Assembly: GCF_002428305.1 (NCBI RefSeq)
Contig: NZ_DIVJ01000039.1
Coordinates: forward strand, 36,284 to 100,283
Direction of reading: 5' to 3'
From: Flavobacterium sp. UBA6135
GTDB taxonomy: Bacteria > Bacteroidota > Bacteroidia > Flavobacteriales > Flavobacteriaceae
DNA length: 64,000 bases
How positions within the stretch are numbered: the first letter of the stretch is position 1; each line of letters begins with the position of its first letter. The translations under genes were made by a program, and so were the position numbers. The notes beneath the pieces were generated by a model. The model was not told where the DNA came from, searched no databases, and saw only the letters and a list, made by a program, of their open reading frames with translations. Below are positions 53,054 to 61,600 of this stretch, one piece after another.

Positions 53054-54340
53054 ATGACTATTTTTTGGTTTCGAAGAGATTTACGTTTAGACGATAATAT
53101 CGGACTTTTTCATGCTTTAAACAGCGATGAAGAAGTGCTACCTATTTTTATTTTTGATGAACATATTTTATCCCAATTACCAAAAGACGATGCTCGGGTA
53201 ACGTTTATTCATGAACTGCTTTCAAATCTACAGAAACAATTAGAAGAAAAAGGAAAATCGCTGGCTGTTTTTCATGGAAACCCTTTTGATGTATTTCAAA
53301 AACTACTTATTGAAAATAAAATTTCAGCCGTTTATACCAATCATGATTATGAACCTTATGCTCGCAAAAGAGACAAGGAAATCTATCAATTATTTAAAGA
53401 GCATGCTATCGAATTTAAAACGAGTAAAGACCAAGTTATTTTTGAAAAAAGTGAAGTGGTAAAAGATGATGGATTGCCTTATGTAGTCTATACTCCCTAT
53501 TCCAGAAAGTGGAAAGAAAAGTTTAAAACGATTCAATTAGTTACTTATGATTCTGAAAAAAAGTTGGACAAAATTGTCAAGCACTACTACCCTTTCTTGA
53601 GTTTGAATGACATCGGATTTGAGGCTTCCAAAATTAAAGTTTCGCCTTATGATATTTCAGATAAATTAATTTCGAATTACGAAGCTACTCGAAATTTCCC
53701 GGCTGTTTCAGGCACGTCTATGTTGGGAGCTTATCTTCGATTTGGAGCAGTTTCTATCCGAAAAATGGTAGCCAAAGCAATCGAATCTAAAAACGAAACC
53801 TTTTGGAATGAATTAATTTGGCGGGAGTTTTTTATGCAAATTCTTTGGCATTTTCCGCATACTATTAACAGAAGTTTCAAAGAAAAATACGATGCTATTC
53901 AATGGAATAACAACGAAGACGATTTTAAAAACTGGTGCGAAGGCAAAACCGGATATCCGATGGTAGATGCCGGAATGCGTGAATTGAATGCCACCGGGCA
54001 GATGCACAATCGTGTGCGAATGGTAGTAGCCAGTTTTTTATGCAAACACCTATTAATCGAGTGGCGTTGGGGCGAAACCTATTTTGCTCAAAAACTCTTT
54101 GATTACGAACAAGCGAGCAATGTTGGTAATTGGCAATGGGCTGCCGGTTCCGGAGTAGATGCTGCTCCGTACTTTCGAATTTTTAATCCAACAGAACAAA
54201 TCAAAAAATTTGACAAAGATTGGAAATATATTAAAAAATGGGTTCCTGAAGTCGAAACAGCTGCTTATCCAAAACCAATCGTAGACCATAAAGATGCTCG
54301 CGAGCGTTGTTTGCGAGTTTACAAAGAAGCGGTTGGCTAA
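53054..54340 (+). CDS. phrB: Deoxyribodipyrimidine photolyase (class I type)
   Basis: The 428-residue protein opens MTIFWFRRDLRLDDN, the start of the antenna domain (about 1-130), and has the FAD domain from about 200. The stretches NELIWREFFMQILWHFP, MVDAGMRELNATGQMHNRVR (about 298-317) and NWQWAAGSGVDAAPYFRIFNP (about 354-374) match CPD photolyases, including the Trp that stacks on the dimer. It repairs UV cyclobutane dimers using blue light. It is the third gene of the SRPBCC-SDR-photolyase operon. Confidence 0.9.
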   Translation: MTIFWFRRDLRLDDNIGLFHALNSDEEVLPIFIFDEHILSQLPKDDARVTFIHELLSNLQKQLEEKGKSLAVFHGNPFDVFQKLLIENKISAVYTNHDYEPYARKRDKEIYQLFKEHAIEFKTSKDQVIFEKSEVVKDDGLPYVVYTPYSRKWKEKFKTIQLVTYDSEKKLDKIVKHYYPFLSLNDIGFEASKIKVSPYDISDKLISNYEATRNFPAVSGTSMLGAYLRFGAVSIRKMVAKAIESKNETFWNELIWREFFMQILWHFPHTINRSFKEKYDAIQWNNNEDDFKNWCEGKTGYPMVDAGMRELNATGQMHNRVRMVVASFLCKHLLIEWRWGETYFAQKLFDYEQASNVGNWQWAAGSGVDAAPYFRIFNPTEQIKKFDKDWKYIKKWVPEVETAAYPKPIVDHKDARERCLRVYKEAVG

Positions 54341-54361
54341 AACTTAAAAGAAAAAATCACA

Positions 54362-55819
54362 ATGAAAATTGTTTGGTTCAAAAGAGATTTGCGATTAACC
54401 GACCATGAAGCACTCTTTCGAGCTTTGGAATCGCAGGAGCAAACGCTATTACTCTACATTTTTGAACCTTCACTCTTAAAAGACCATCATTACAGTCAGC
54501 GTCATTTTGATTTTATCAAACAATCGTTGGAAGAACTTCAAAATCAATTAAAACCTTTTCAAACTCAAATTTTAATTATTGAAAGTGAAGTAGTCGAAGC
54601 GTTTGAAAAAATCAATCAAATTCAACCCATTTCGACTATTTATTCCCACCAAGAAACAGGAATACAACTCACTTTTGAACGAGATAAAGCGGTGGCTTCC
54701 TTTTGTGAAAAACACAAAATCGTTTGGAATGAATACATCACCAACGGCGTAAAACGAGGATTATCCAATAGAGCTACATGGAAAGACGATTGGTGTGAAT
54801 TTATGGATTTGGACCCATTTTCATTTCAACCCACATCAAATTCATTTTTGTCTCCAGATGATTTTGAAAAAATTAGTTCCATTTTCAAACTTGTTTCATT
54901 AACTACTTCCAAAAACACCCCTTTTCAAAAAGGAGGCACCTCAACCGGAATGCGGTATTTAAAATCATTTTTGGAGGAAAGAGTTACAAATTACAGCAAA
55001 CACATTTCTAAGCCGGAATTAAGTCGCCTAAGTTGCAGTAGAATTTCACCTTACATTGCTTGGGGAAATTTATCGATGCGACAAGTGTGTCAATTGGCAT
55101 TACAATTCAGAGATAAGAAAAAAAATGTGCGTCAAATAGATAATTTTGCTTCACGATTACGATGGCAAGCCCATTTTATTCAAAAATTTGAAATGGAATG
55201 TCATATGGAATTTATTGCTGTAAACAAAGGCTATCGCAATCTTAACCAAACTATAATTCCGGAATTTCATCAAGCTTGGGTTGAAGGAAAAACAGGCGTT
55301 CCTTTAGTGGATGCTTGCATGCGATGTTTGAACACAACCGGTTATTTAAACTTTAGAATGCGAGCTTTGGTGGTTTCCTTTTATACGCATCATTTATTTC
55401 AACCGTGGCAAAATTGTAGTCCGCATCTGGCTCAACAATTTCTTGATTTTGAACCGGGAATTCATTATCCGCAAATTCAAATGCAAGCCGGAGTGACCGG
55501 AATCAATACGTTGCGGGTTTATAATCCGGTAAAAAACTCATATGAACATGATCCGGAAGGAATTTTTATCAAAAAATGGGTTCCTGAATTGGCCTCCATT
55601 CCGTCTGCATTTGTGCATGAACCCTGGAAACTAACTCCAATCGAGCAAATGCTGTATGATTTTGAAATCGGAAGTGATTATCCGTTTCCGATTGTCAATT
55701 TAGAGGAAGCTAGGCGATTCTCCAGTGACTTTTTCTGGTCGATGCGAAAAGAAAAAGCAGTAAAAAAAGACAGTATTCGAATCTTAGATAAACATACGCT
55801 TCCTGATAGAACTGCTTAA
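54362..55819 (+). CDS. Second cryptochrome/photolyase family protein, divergent
   Basis: The 485-residue protein opens MKIVWFKRDLRLTDH and has the antenna domain and FAD domain (LRWQAHFIQKFEMECHMEF, LVDACMRCLNTTGYLNFRMR). In place of the NWQWxAG loop of CPD photolyase it has YPQIQMQAGVTGINTLRV (about 375-392), so the substrate-stacking Trp is missing. It also has many more Cys than its neighbour. Cryptochrome-like sensing or repair of another lesion is possible. It follows the first photolyase by 21 bases. Confidence 0.85.
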   Translation: MKIVWFKRDLRLTDHEALFRALESQEQTLLLYIFEPSLLKDHHYSQRHFDFIKQSLEELQNQLKPFQTQILIIESEVVEAFEKINQIQPISTIYSHQETGIQLTFERDKAVASFCEKHKIVWNEYITNGVKRGLSNRATWKDDWCEFMDLDPFSFQPTSNSFLSPDDFEKISSIFKLVSLTTSKNTPFQKGGTSTGMRYLKSFLEERVTNYSKHISKPELSRLSCSRISPYIAWGNLSMRQVCQLALQFRDKKKNVRQIDNFASRLRWQAHFIQKFEMECHMEFIAVNKGYRNLNQTIIPEFHQAWVEGKTGVPLVDACMRCLNTTGYLNFRMRALVVSFYTHHLFQPWQNCSPHLAQQFLDFEPGIHYPQIQMQAGVTGINTLRVYNPVKNSYEHDPEGIFIKKWVPELASIPSAFVHEPWKLTPIEQMLYDFEIGSDYPFPIVNLEEARRFSSDFFWSMRKEKAVKKDSIRILDKHTLPDRTA

Positions 55820-55937
55820 ATTTTGATTAGTTCTATATCTAATTTAAAATAAAATTTCGAACCCAAATTATTAAGTCTATTAATTATCAAAGCACTGAAT
55901 ACTTCACTAATTTAGCAACCAATTTTAACTTAACAAC

Positions 55938-56739
55938 ATGTCAACATTTCACAATAAAATTGTTCTAATAACCGGTGGAGCATCAGGTATTGGTAAATTA
56001 ATGGCTTTATTAGCATTAAAGAAAGGAGCAAAAGTCATTATTTGGGACATTAATAAAGAAAAAATAGATGAAACCATTGCGGAATATCAATCGTTTGGAG
56101 AAATAAAAGGATACTGTTTAGATATAACAGATTTGTTTGCTGTTAAAAAAACTGCTGATGAATTAAAAAAAAAACCATGGAAGCGTTTCTATTTTGATTA
56201 ATAATGCGGGAACTGTTGTGGGTCATTCTTTTCATCAGCACACGCATGAAGACATTGACCTAACCATGGCTCTCAATGCAAATGCACCGATGCATATTAC
56301 TCTAGAATTTTTAGACGACATGTTGACACAAAATTCAGGGCACATTTGTACGATTGCCTCCTCAGCAGGACTCATTTCAAATCCAAAAATGTCGGTCTAT
56401 GTTGCCAGTAAATGGTCTGCCATAGGTTGGTCTGACAGTTTGCGTCTGGAAATGAAACTGTTGAAAAAAAATATCCGTGTTACTACTGTTACTCCTTACT
56501 ACATTAGTACCGGTATGTTTGACGGCATAAAATCCATTGTTCCGATTCTAAAACCGGAAAAAGTTGCTCGACAAATTATTCGCGGAATTGAACAAAACAA
56601 ACTTTTTGTAAGTATGCCATGGAGCGTTGGTTTTGTTCGTTTTTTTCAAGGTTTGTTGCCTATTCGAGTTTTTGATTGGTTGGTAGGCGATGTAATGGGT
56701 GTCTATTCAGCGATGGAACATTTTAAAGGTAGAAAATAA
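55938..56739 (+). pseudogene. SDR family oxidoreductase interrupted by a frameshift at an A10 tract
   Basis: The first frame (55938 to a stop at 56199-56201) carries the NAD loop TGGASGIGKLMA (about 12-23). The second frame continues to 56739 with LINNAGTV, the Ser in IASSAG and the catalytic YVASK. The break is at ten A (56165-56174). With nine A the frame would read ...ELKKNHGSVSILINNAG..., a perfect SDR junction, giving about 266 residues. The active-site residues are all intact, so this is a recent mutation, a sequencing error in a homopolymer, or a gene using slippage. The family resembles retinol-dehydrogenase-type SDRs. Confidence 0.85.
56165..56174 (+). other. A10 homopolymer at frameshift point
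   Basis: This is a run of ten A inside the SDR coding region. A one-base loss restores the reading frame. Such tracts are prone to polymerase and RNA polymerase slippage. Confidence 0.9.
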
Positions 56740-56818
56740 TTACCTCTTGCCCATTAACATAAATTGGGAAAGTTTCATTTTAAAAATACTATCTTTAAAG
56801 AAATCTAATAGATAAATT

Positions 56819-57049
56819 ATGAAAAAAAGTGTAATCATGTTAAGTTTAATGGCAACAGTTGTTGTTATTTCTTGCGTAAAAAAAGAAGAAAAACCGGCTG
56901 ATACAATAATTATCGAGCAACAAGCACCTCCTGCTCAAACCACCGAAGAAAAAAATGGCACTTCACTAGAAGTAACCAAAGACGGTGTTAAGTTTGAAAC
57001 TAAAGATGGTGATAAAAGCACCTCTGTTAAAGTTGAAGGCGGAAATTAA
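56819..57049 (+). CDS. Small lipoprotein
   Basis: The 76-residue protein opens MKKSVIMLSLMATVVVISC with the lipidated Cys at 19, then a charged, low-complexity chain (KKEEKPADT, QQAPPAQTTEEKNG) and a short strand repeat (LEVTKDGVKFETKDGDKST). It resembles small flavobacterial membrane lipoproteins of unknown role. A -7-like TATCTTTA lies about 25 bases upstream. A terminator hairpin follows. Confidence 0.75.
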   Translation: MKKSVIMLSLMATVVVISCVKKEEKPADTIIIEQQAPPAQTTEEKNGTSLEVTKDGVKFETKDGDKSTSVKVEGGN

Positions 57050-57060
57050 TATCCTATAAC

Positions 57061-57090
57061 AATTCCCTTCCTTTTGGAGGGGAATTTTAT
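57061..57090. terminator. Hairpin terminator between convergent genes
   Basis: Arms AATTCCCTTCC (57061-57071) and GGAGGGGAATT (57076-57086) pair with one wobble across a TTTT loop, followed by TTATTT. It can serve the small lipoprotein gene and, from the other side, the HAD gene that ends at 57087. Confidence 0.82.
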
Positions 57091-57743
57091 TTAATGTTCA
57101 GAATTCTCTCAAAATTCAATTCCCTAAAGTGACTTATCACTTGATCAGCCAGACTATAATCCTGTAGTTTAGAATTCACACTATCATAACCAATACAATA
57201 AATTTCAGCCGCTTTTGCAGCTAAAATTCCGTTGGTACTATCTTCAATTACAATACAATTTCTTACCGGTGTTTTGGCTAATTCCGCTGCTTTCAAAAAA
57301 ATAGCCGGATGCGGTTTTGATTTTGGAAAATCTTCCCCTGAAACTTTGTATGTAAAAAAGTTATCCAAATTAAAGCGATTGAAAATTCGCTGTATAGTAA
57401 CGTTTGCAGAAGAAGAAGCCAACACCATTTGCATTCCGTTTTGATGTAACTCATTGATTAAATCTTCTACTCCATCCAATAAAAACAAATCTTCCTTTTG
57501 ATCAAAGGCATCGTTGAATAAGTTTCGCTTGGTTTCTACTAAAGTTTGAATATCTTCTTTCAAATTGTAAATTCCCTTCAAACGTTCATAAATATTTTTG
57601 GTAGAATTGCCAGTAAACGAAGCATACATTTCAGGTGAAACGTCAATATTTAATTGTTTAAAATGTTGTTGATAGGCAAAATGATGCACCGGTTCGGTGT
57701 CAACGATTACGCCATCCATGTCGAAAATTACGGTTTGTATCAT
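57087..57743 (-). CDS. HAD hydrolase, beta-phosphoglucomutase-like
   Basis: The 218-residue protein has the nucleophile motif FDMDGVIVDTEP (about 7-18), a helical cap (about 20-90), ASSSANVTIQRI (about 111-122) and the metal-binding IEDSTNGILAAKAAE (about 171-185). This is the HAD subfamily of sugar-phosphate phosphatases and beta-phosphoglucomutases. It is the last gene of a minus-strand series from the GH13 gene. An octad-built inverted repeat lies between it and tcdA. Confidence 0.88.
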   Translation of the reverse strand: MIQTVIFDMDGVIVDTEPVHHFAYQQHFKQLNIDVSPEMYASFTGNSTKNIYERLKGIYNLKEDIQTLVETKRNLFNDAFDQKEDLFLLDGVEDLINELHQNGMQMVLASSSANVTIQRIFNRFNLDNFFTYKVSGEDFPKSKPHPAIFLKAAELAKTPVRNCIVIEDSTNGILAAKAAEIYCIGYDSVNSKLQDYSLADQVISHFRELNFERILNIK

Positions 57744-57750
57744 TTTTTGA

Positions 57751-57834
57751 GGTTCTGAGAGACTAAGGAGCTAAGGGACTAAGGTTTTAAATTTTACTAT
57801 CCTCAGTACCTTAGTCCCTCAGTACCTTAGAGCC
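57751..57834. repeat. Inverted repeat built of 8-nt words
   Basis: The left arm (57751-57784) contains three 8-nt units near GACTAAGG. The right arm (57801-57834) is made of four alternating 8-nt units CCTCAGTA and CCTTAGTC. The 34-nt arms match as reverse complements at about 25 positions. A T-run (57835-57843) follows on the plus strand, while both flanking genes are on the minus strand. Confidence 0.7.
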
Positions 57835-57841
57835 TTTTTTT

Positions 57842-58555
57842 TTATCTCTTCAACAAATACTTCACCACAGTCTCAGCCGCATGCAATCCAAACAAACAAG
57901 GCATCCAACTGTTGGTTCCGTAGAATGATTTTTTGAAGTTTTTGCCGTCAGTCATTTTTAGGCTGGATTCGTCTTGAATTTCGGAAGAGAAAACGACTTT
58001 TAGTTTGTCTATTTTTACTTCTTTCAATCTTCTTTTCATTGTTTTGGCAAGGTAACAGTTTTCGGAATTATTAATGTCGGTTACTTTCACTTTTGAAGCG
58101 TCCATTTTTCCACCGGCACCCATACTTGAGATTATCTTTACACGTTTGCGTTTTGCGGCTATTATCAAATTTAATTTGGGTGTGATGCTGTCAATGCAAT
58201 CCAAAACGTAATCAAAATTTTCAGAAACGACTTCAAAAGCTCGTTCAGGAGATAAAAATTCCTCCAATCGAATCAGGTTTAATTCAGGATTGATATCCAT
58301 CAAACGATCGCCTACTATATGTACTTTTGGCAATCCAACTGTAGAATGCAAGGCTGGTAATTGACGATTGATATTGGTAATATCCACCACATCGCCATCC
58401 ACAATGGTCATGTTCCCTACTCCGGCACGGGCGAGGAATTCGGCCGCAAATGAACCTACACCGCCTAAGCCAACTACGAGTACGTTAGCGTTTTTTAAAT
58501 TGTTTAATCCTTCGGTTTTAAATAAGAGCTCCGCTCGTTCTTGCCATTTAGTCAT
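57842..58555 (-). CDS. tcdA: tRNA threonylcarbamoyladenosine dehydratase
   Basis: The 237-residue E1-like protein has the ATP loop GLGGVGSFAAEFLARAG (about 29-45), DGDVVDITNINRQLPA (about 54-69) and DCIDSITPK (about 118-126). SSMGAGGKMD and GTNSWMPCLFG near the end are typical of TcdA/CsdL. It converts t6A37 to the cyclic form ct6A in tRNAs that read ANN codons. The family match is good, and no ThiS-like partner is nearby. Confidence 0.9.
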   Translation of the reverse strand: MTKWQERAELLFKTEGLNNLKNANVLVVGLGGVGSFAAEFLARAGVGNMTIVDGDVVDITNINRQLPALHSTVGLPKVHIVGDRLMDINPELNLIRLEEFLSPERAFEVVSENFDYVLDCIDSITPKLNLIIAAKRKRVKIISSMGAGGKMDASKVKVTDINNSENCYLAKTMKRRLKEVKIDKLKVVFSSEIQDESSLKMTDGKNFKKSFYGTNSWMPCLFGLHAAETVVKYLLKR

Positions 58556-58560
58556 ATTCT

Positions 58561-58602
58561 GTTGTCGGTTGTCGGTTATCCGTTATCAGTTGTCGGTTGT
58601 CA
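58561..58602. repeat. Six 7-nt tandem words (GTTRTCN)
   Basis: Six consecutive 7-nt units, GTTGTCG or GTTATCN, occupy 58561-58602 between tcdA and the tatD stop. The last unit overlaps the tatD TGA stop. Confidence 0.8.
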
Positions 58603-59256
58603 CAAATTGCGTAAAAAAACTTTTTCAAAATTTGTTTTTACGATTGACTTTATTTCTTCAACTTCTGTGTTTTTATAGTTTGCTGCTAACGCATAAACTT
58701 CTTCTAACGATTCATCCACGGTGTCGGTTTCTAGAAAAAATTTATCATTTGGTACGGATTGAAAAACCGATTTTAACTCCGGATTTCGCAATAAATATTT
58801 CCCGAACGAAAGATAAAATCCGTTGTCTAAAAGTTGTTTTGCAGTTTGTTCGTTTTTAGAAAATCCGTGAATAATCATGGGAACTGTAACGTTTTGTTCT
58901 TTTTTGATTTGGATGATTTCCTGAAAAGCAGCAACGCAGTGCAAAACTAATGGTTTTTGGTGTTTTTCTGCAATTAAAATTTGAGGTTTGAAGATTTTTT
59001 TTTGAATTTCAATCGGAATTTCGATTCGTTTATCGAGTCCACATTCGCCTAAAGCGAGACAATTCTCTAGAGCTAATTTTTGGTCAATAATTTCTAAATC
59101 AGAGGACAACCTGCTTTCATCACTATACCAAGGATGAATACCGATAGAATAAAATGGGATTGTTTCATCAAATTCCCAAGGGTATTGATTGACCAATTCA
59201 AGAATGTCTTCTTGGTTGGTGAATTGGTGTGTATGAAGGTTGAAGAGTTTTGGCAC
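58600..59256 (-). CDS. TatD family metal-dependent hydrolase
   Basis: The 218-residue TIM-barrel protein opens with LHTHQF (His pair, about 7-12). It has ALGECGLDKR (metal Glu, about 71-80), LVLHCVAAF (about 103-111), IHGFSKN (about 128-134) and LETDTVDE (about 174-181), all TatD ligands in order. TatD enzymes act as 3'-5' DNA/RNA exonucleases or deoxyribonucleases. It is a bit shorter than the typical 255-260. It lies 10 bases after the DUF1684 gene. Confidence 0.9.
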   Translation of the reverse strand: MPKLFNLHTHQFTNQEDILELVNQYPWEFDETIPFYSIGIHPWYSDESRLSSDLEIIDQKLALENCLALGECGLDKRIEIPIEIQKKIFKPQILIAEKHQKPLVLHCVAAFQEIIQIKKEQNVTVPMIIHGFSKNEQTAKQLLDNGFYLSFGKYLLRNPELKSVFQSVPNDKFFLETDTVDESLEEVYALAANYKNTEVEEIKSIVKTNFEKVFLRNL

Positions 59257-59266
59257 AACAAAAAAA

Positions 59267-59863
59267 TTACTTCTTAAACGCCTTTACCCCTGCTTTTATT
59301 TCCGTTTTTAAATCATTTTCTTTTGGAACGATTGGGCAGGAATAGACTTCGTTGTAGGCACAATAGGGATTATAAGCTTGATTGAAATCAACTGTCCAAT
59401 TCTTTCCTTTTTGGATTTCGAGGTCGATGTAACGACCACCACCATAACTTTCTACACCGGAAGTGTAATCGGTGAAAGGAAGAAACAAACTGTTTTTGTA
59501 ACCCGGCTTTTTAGCAAATTCAACATTCTGATAGACATTTAGTTGACAAGGAATCCCGTCGATTTTAAAATGGAGTTCACCGTATTTGACATAAATTGGT
59601 TTTCGTGAAGTGGTAGTTTTCATTTCAAACGGTTTTTCCTTTTTAGTTCGGATGAATTTGGCTTGCACAAAATAGTTTTCATTGATTGGAAAAAATTCTA
59701 ATTCTTTAAAAAAAGCCAGATCTTTTTTCTTGAGCGGACTTTTGGCAGAATCTCCATAATGCTCATTCATCTTTTTTTGAAATTGAATAACGGAATCGCG
59801 TTCAAATTTTTGTTGCGAAAAAGCAAGTTGTGTAAACAGGAATAGAAATAGTATTTTTTTCAT
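59267..59863 (-). CDS. DUF1684 domain-containing exported protein
   Basis: The 198-residue protein has a signal peptide (about 1-16, FTQLAFSQ). The DUF1684 block is clear: CQLNVYQ, FLPFTDYTSGVESYGGGRYI (about 122-141) and AYNPYCAYNEVYSCPIVPKE (about 158-177). Function unknown; the block has conserved Cys and acidic residues. It is probably co-transcribed between the GH13 gene (22-base gap) and tatD. Confidence 0.88.
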   Translation of the reverse strand: MKKILFLFLFTQLAFSQQKFERDSVIQFQKKMNEHYGDSAKSPLKKKDLAFFKELEFFPINENYFVQAKFIRTKKEKPFEMKTTTSRKPIYVKYGELHFKIDGIPCQLNVYQNVEFAKKPGYKNSLFLPFTDYTSGVESYGGGRYIDLEIQKGKNWTVDFNQAYNPYCAYNEVYSCPIVPKENDLKTEIKAGVKAFKK

Positions 59864-59885
59864 TTTTTTATAGTCTAATTGCTAA

Positions 59886-61283
59886 TTACTCTTTTACAAA
59901 AACTTTATACGTCCAAGGAGCCATTGAAAAAGTTGTATCTTCATTGAATGTTATCATTTCCTGCGTTGTAAAATCCCGATAAGTCCCGTGATATAAATCC
60001 TCTTTTAAAGTAACATTTTGAGTATTCGCAGAAAAATTAAAGACACAAAAAACTTTATCTTTCTCATTTTGTCTCACAAAACTAAACACTTCTTTTTCAT
60101 TTGTGTTGGGTACTTTTATCATCAATGCACCCCAATCGGCATGCCATAAAGCCGTATTTTTTTTCATTAAAGCAAATAATTTTTTATACAAATCTCCTAT
60201 CGGATGTGGTTTCCAAACGATTGGGTCTTTTTCAAAAAAGGCTAACCGCTTAGGTTCTCCGGCTTCTTGACCGTTATAAATCAAAGGCATTCCGTCACCA
60301 ACAACTGAAAGTACAATCGCAGCTTCCACACCGTCACCAAATTGTTCCCACATGGTGCCTTCCCAGGCATTTTTATCGTGGTTGCTCACAAAAGTCATTC
60401 GAATACTGTTATCAGGAAAGAAACTTTCATTCCAAGAATAATAAATATAGAGTTCATTAACATCGGCTTGCCCTTTGCAAATTTTATGTAATTTTTCGTT
60501 CCAACTCCAAGCGTAAGTCATGTCGAATGCGTGGGCATGCATGTCACGAGATTCCCATTCGGCCAACATAAATACAGGTTTAATCGCGTCTAATTCTGTT
60601 CTTAGATTATCCCAAAAATCGATAGGAACAAATCCGGCAACATCACATCGATACCCATCAATATCGGCTTCTTTGACCCAATATTTCATGGCTTCGGTCA
60701 TGTATTTACGTAATTCCGGTTTGCTGTAATCCAAATCAATAATATCATCCCAATCCCACCATGGCGTAGGTCTGAAGTTCCCTTTATAATCTCGTTTGTA
60801 CCATTCCGGATGTTCGTTTACCAAATTATTATCCCAAGCAGTATGGTTAGCTACCCAATCTAAAATGACATACATTCCAAGTTCATGTGCTTCTTTTACA
60901 AAGGCTTTTAAATCGTCTAAGGTTCCAAATTCAGGGTTCACCCCATAATAATCTTTTACGGAATAGGGACTCCCTAAGGTTCCTTTTCGATTTTTTTCAC
61001 CAATCGGATTGATTGGCATAAGCCAAATGATATCAATACCCATTTCTCTTAATCGGGGTAATTCTTTTTGAGCGGCCCGAAATGTTCCTTCTTCAGAAAA
61101 TTGTCGTGTATTTAATTGATAAATAGCAGCATTCTTAGACCATTCTGGATGTTTCACTTGCACATATTCTTTTGGAATATATCGATCTTCTGAAGCTATT
61201 TCGGTTTTTTTTGTTTCTGTGGAATTACATCCCAGTACTAATCCGGCAATGAAAATTGAAGTAAAAAATTGAAGTGTTTTCAT
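59886..61283 (-). CDS. GH13 alpha-amylase family glycosidase, lipoprotein
   Basis: The 465-residue protein has a lipoprotein signal (IAGLVLGCNSTE; Cys at about 19). The four GH13 regions are in order: VILDWVANHT (about 151), GYRCDVAGF (nucleophile Asp, about 214), LAEWES (acid/base Glu, about 239) and FVSNHDKN (about 300). It should cut alpha-glucosidic bonds in the envelope, for example in maltodextrins. Specificity is not clear, and no SusCD genes are near. It heads the minus-strand series ending with the HAD gene. Confidence 0.93.
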   Translation of the reverse strand: MKTLQFFTSIFIAGLVLGCNSTETKKTEIASEDRYIPKEYVQVKHPEWSKNAAIYQLNTRQFSEEGTFRAAQKELPRLREMGIDIIWLMPINPIGEKNRKGTLGSPYSVKDYYGVNPEFGTLDDLKAFVKEAHELGMYVILDWVANHTAWDNNLVNEHPEWYKRDYKGNFRPTPWWDWDDIIDLDYSKPELRKYMTEAMKYWVKEADIDGYRCDVAGFVPIDFWDNLRTELDAIKPVFMLAEWESRDMHAHAFDMTYAWSWNEKLHKICKGQADVNELYIYYSWNESFFPDNSIRMTFVSNHDKNAWEGTMWEQFGDGVEAAIVLSVVGDGMPLIYNGQEAGEPKRLAFFEKDPIVWKPHPIGDLYKKLFALMKKNTALWHADWGALMIKVPNTNEKEVFSFVRQNEKDKVFCVFNFSANTQNVTLKEDLYHGTYRDFTTQEMITFNEDTTFSMAPWTYKVFVKE

Positions 61284-61396
61284 TTAGAACAAAAAATTTG
61301 ATTTTGAGTGTATAAATATAATTAAAAAGAGCTTTATCATTTTAATTGAAATGAAATTCATTATTTAAAATCCTTTTCTTTATGCCATAATTCCTT

Positions 61397-61547
61397 AGCC
61401 CGGATAGCAGTGGAAAGCCTTTGCAGGATTCTTGTATTTTTTCTTAGCAAAAAAAGCGACCAATCCCGATAGCTATCGGAAGCTCTTTTTTTGCTGTAGA
61501 AAAAAACAACAATACAAAAAAGCTTGGAACGAATAGCCGGAATAGCT
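61397..61547. repeat. Long nested-hairpin element (candidate structured RNA or mobile repeat)
   Basis: This fills most of the 306-base gap between the GH13 and MFS genes. From outside in: AGCCCGG (61397-61403) with CCGG..AGCT (61537-61547), AAGC / GCTT, TTGTATT (61432-61438) with AATACAA (61511-61517), a perfect 11-bp stem (61446-61456 with 61485-61495), and at the centre the perfect palindrome CCGATAGCTATCGG (61466-61479). It looks like flavobacterial spacer elements that recur in many genomes. It could be a non-coding RNA such as those described from Flavobacteria, but I cannot confirm a family. Confidence 0.6.
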
Positions 61548-61592
61548 TCAAATTTTGATATGCATTTAGTGTTTTAAACACGCCCAACTTTG

Positions 61593-61600
61593 TACCTTTG
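61593..61600 (+). promoter_or_regulatory. Promoter -7 box TACCTTTG
   Basis: TACCTTTG ends 19 bases before the ATG at 61620. The longer frame starting with TTG at 61590 would run through this box, so it is rejected. Confidence 0.7.

Noticed and set aside
56194..56739. Separate gene starting with TTG at 56194
   Set aside because: The first residues (LINNAG) are the middle of an SDR fold and continue the frame broken at the A10 tract, so this is the second half of one gene.
58561..58602. CRISPR array
   Set aside because: Units are 7 nt, contiguous, without spacers, and no cas gene is in the window.
61397..61547. Protein-coding gene or riboswitch in the GH13-MFS gap
   Set aside because: No frame of useful length exists, and no known riboswitch core was recognised. 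The hairpin structure fits a repeat or non-coding RNA better.
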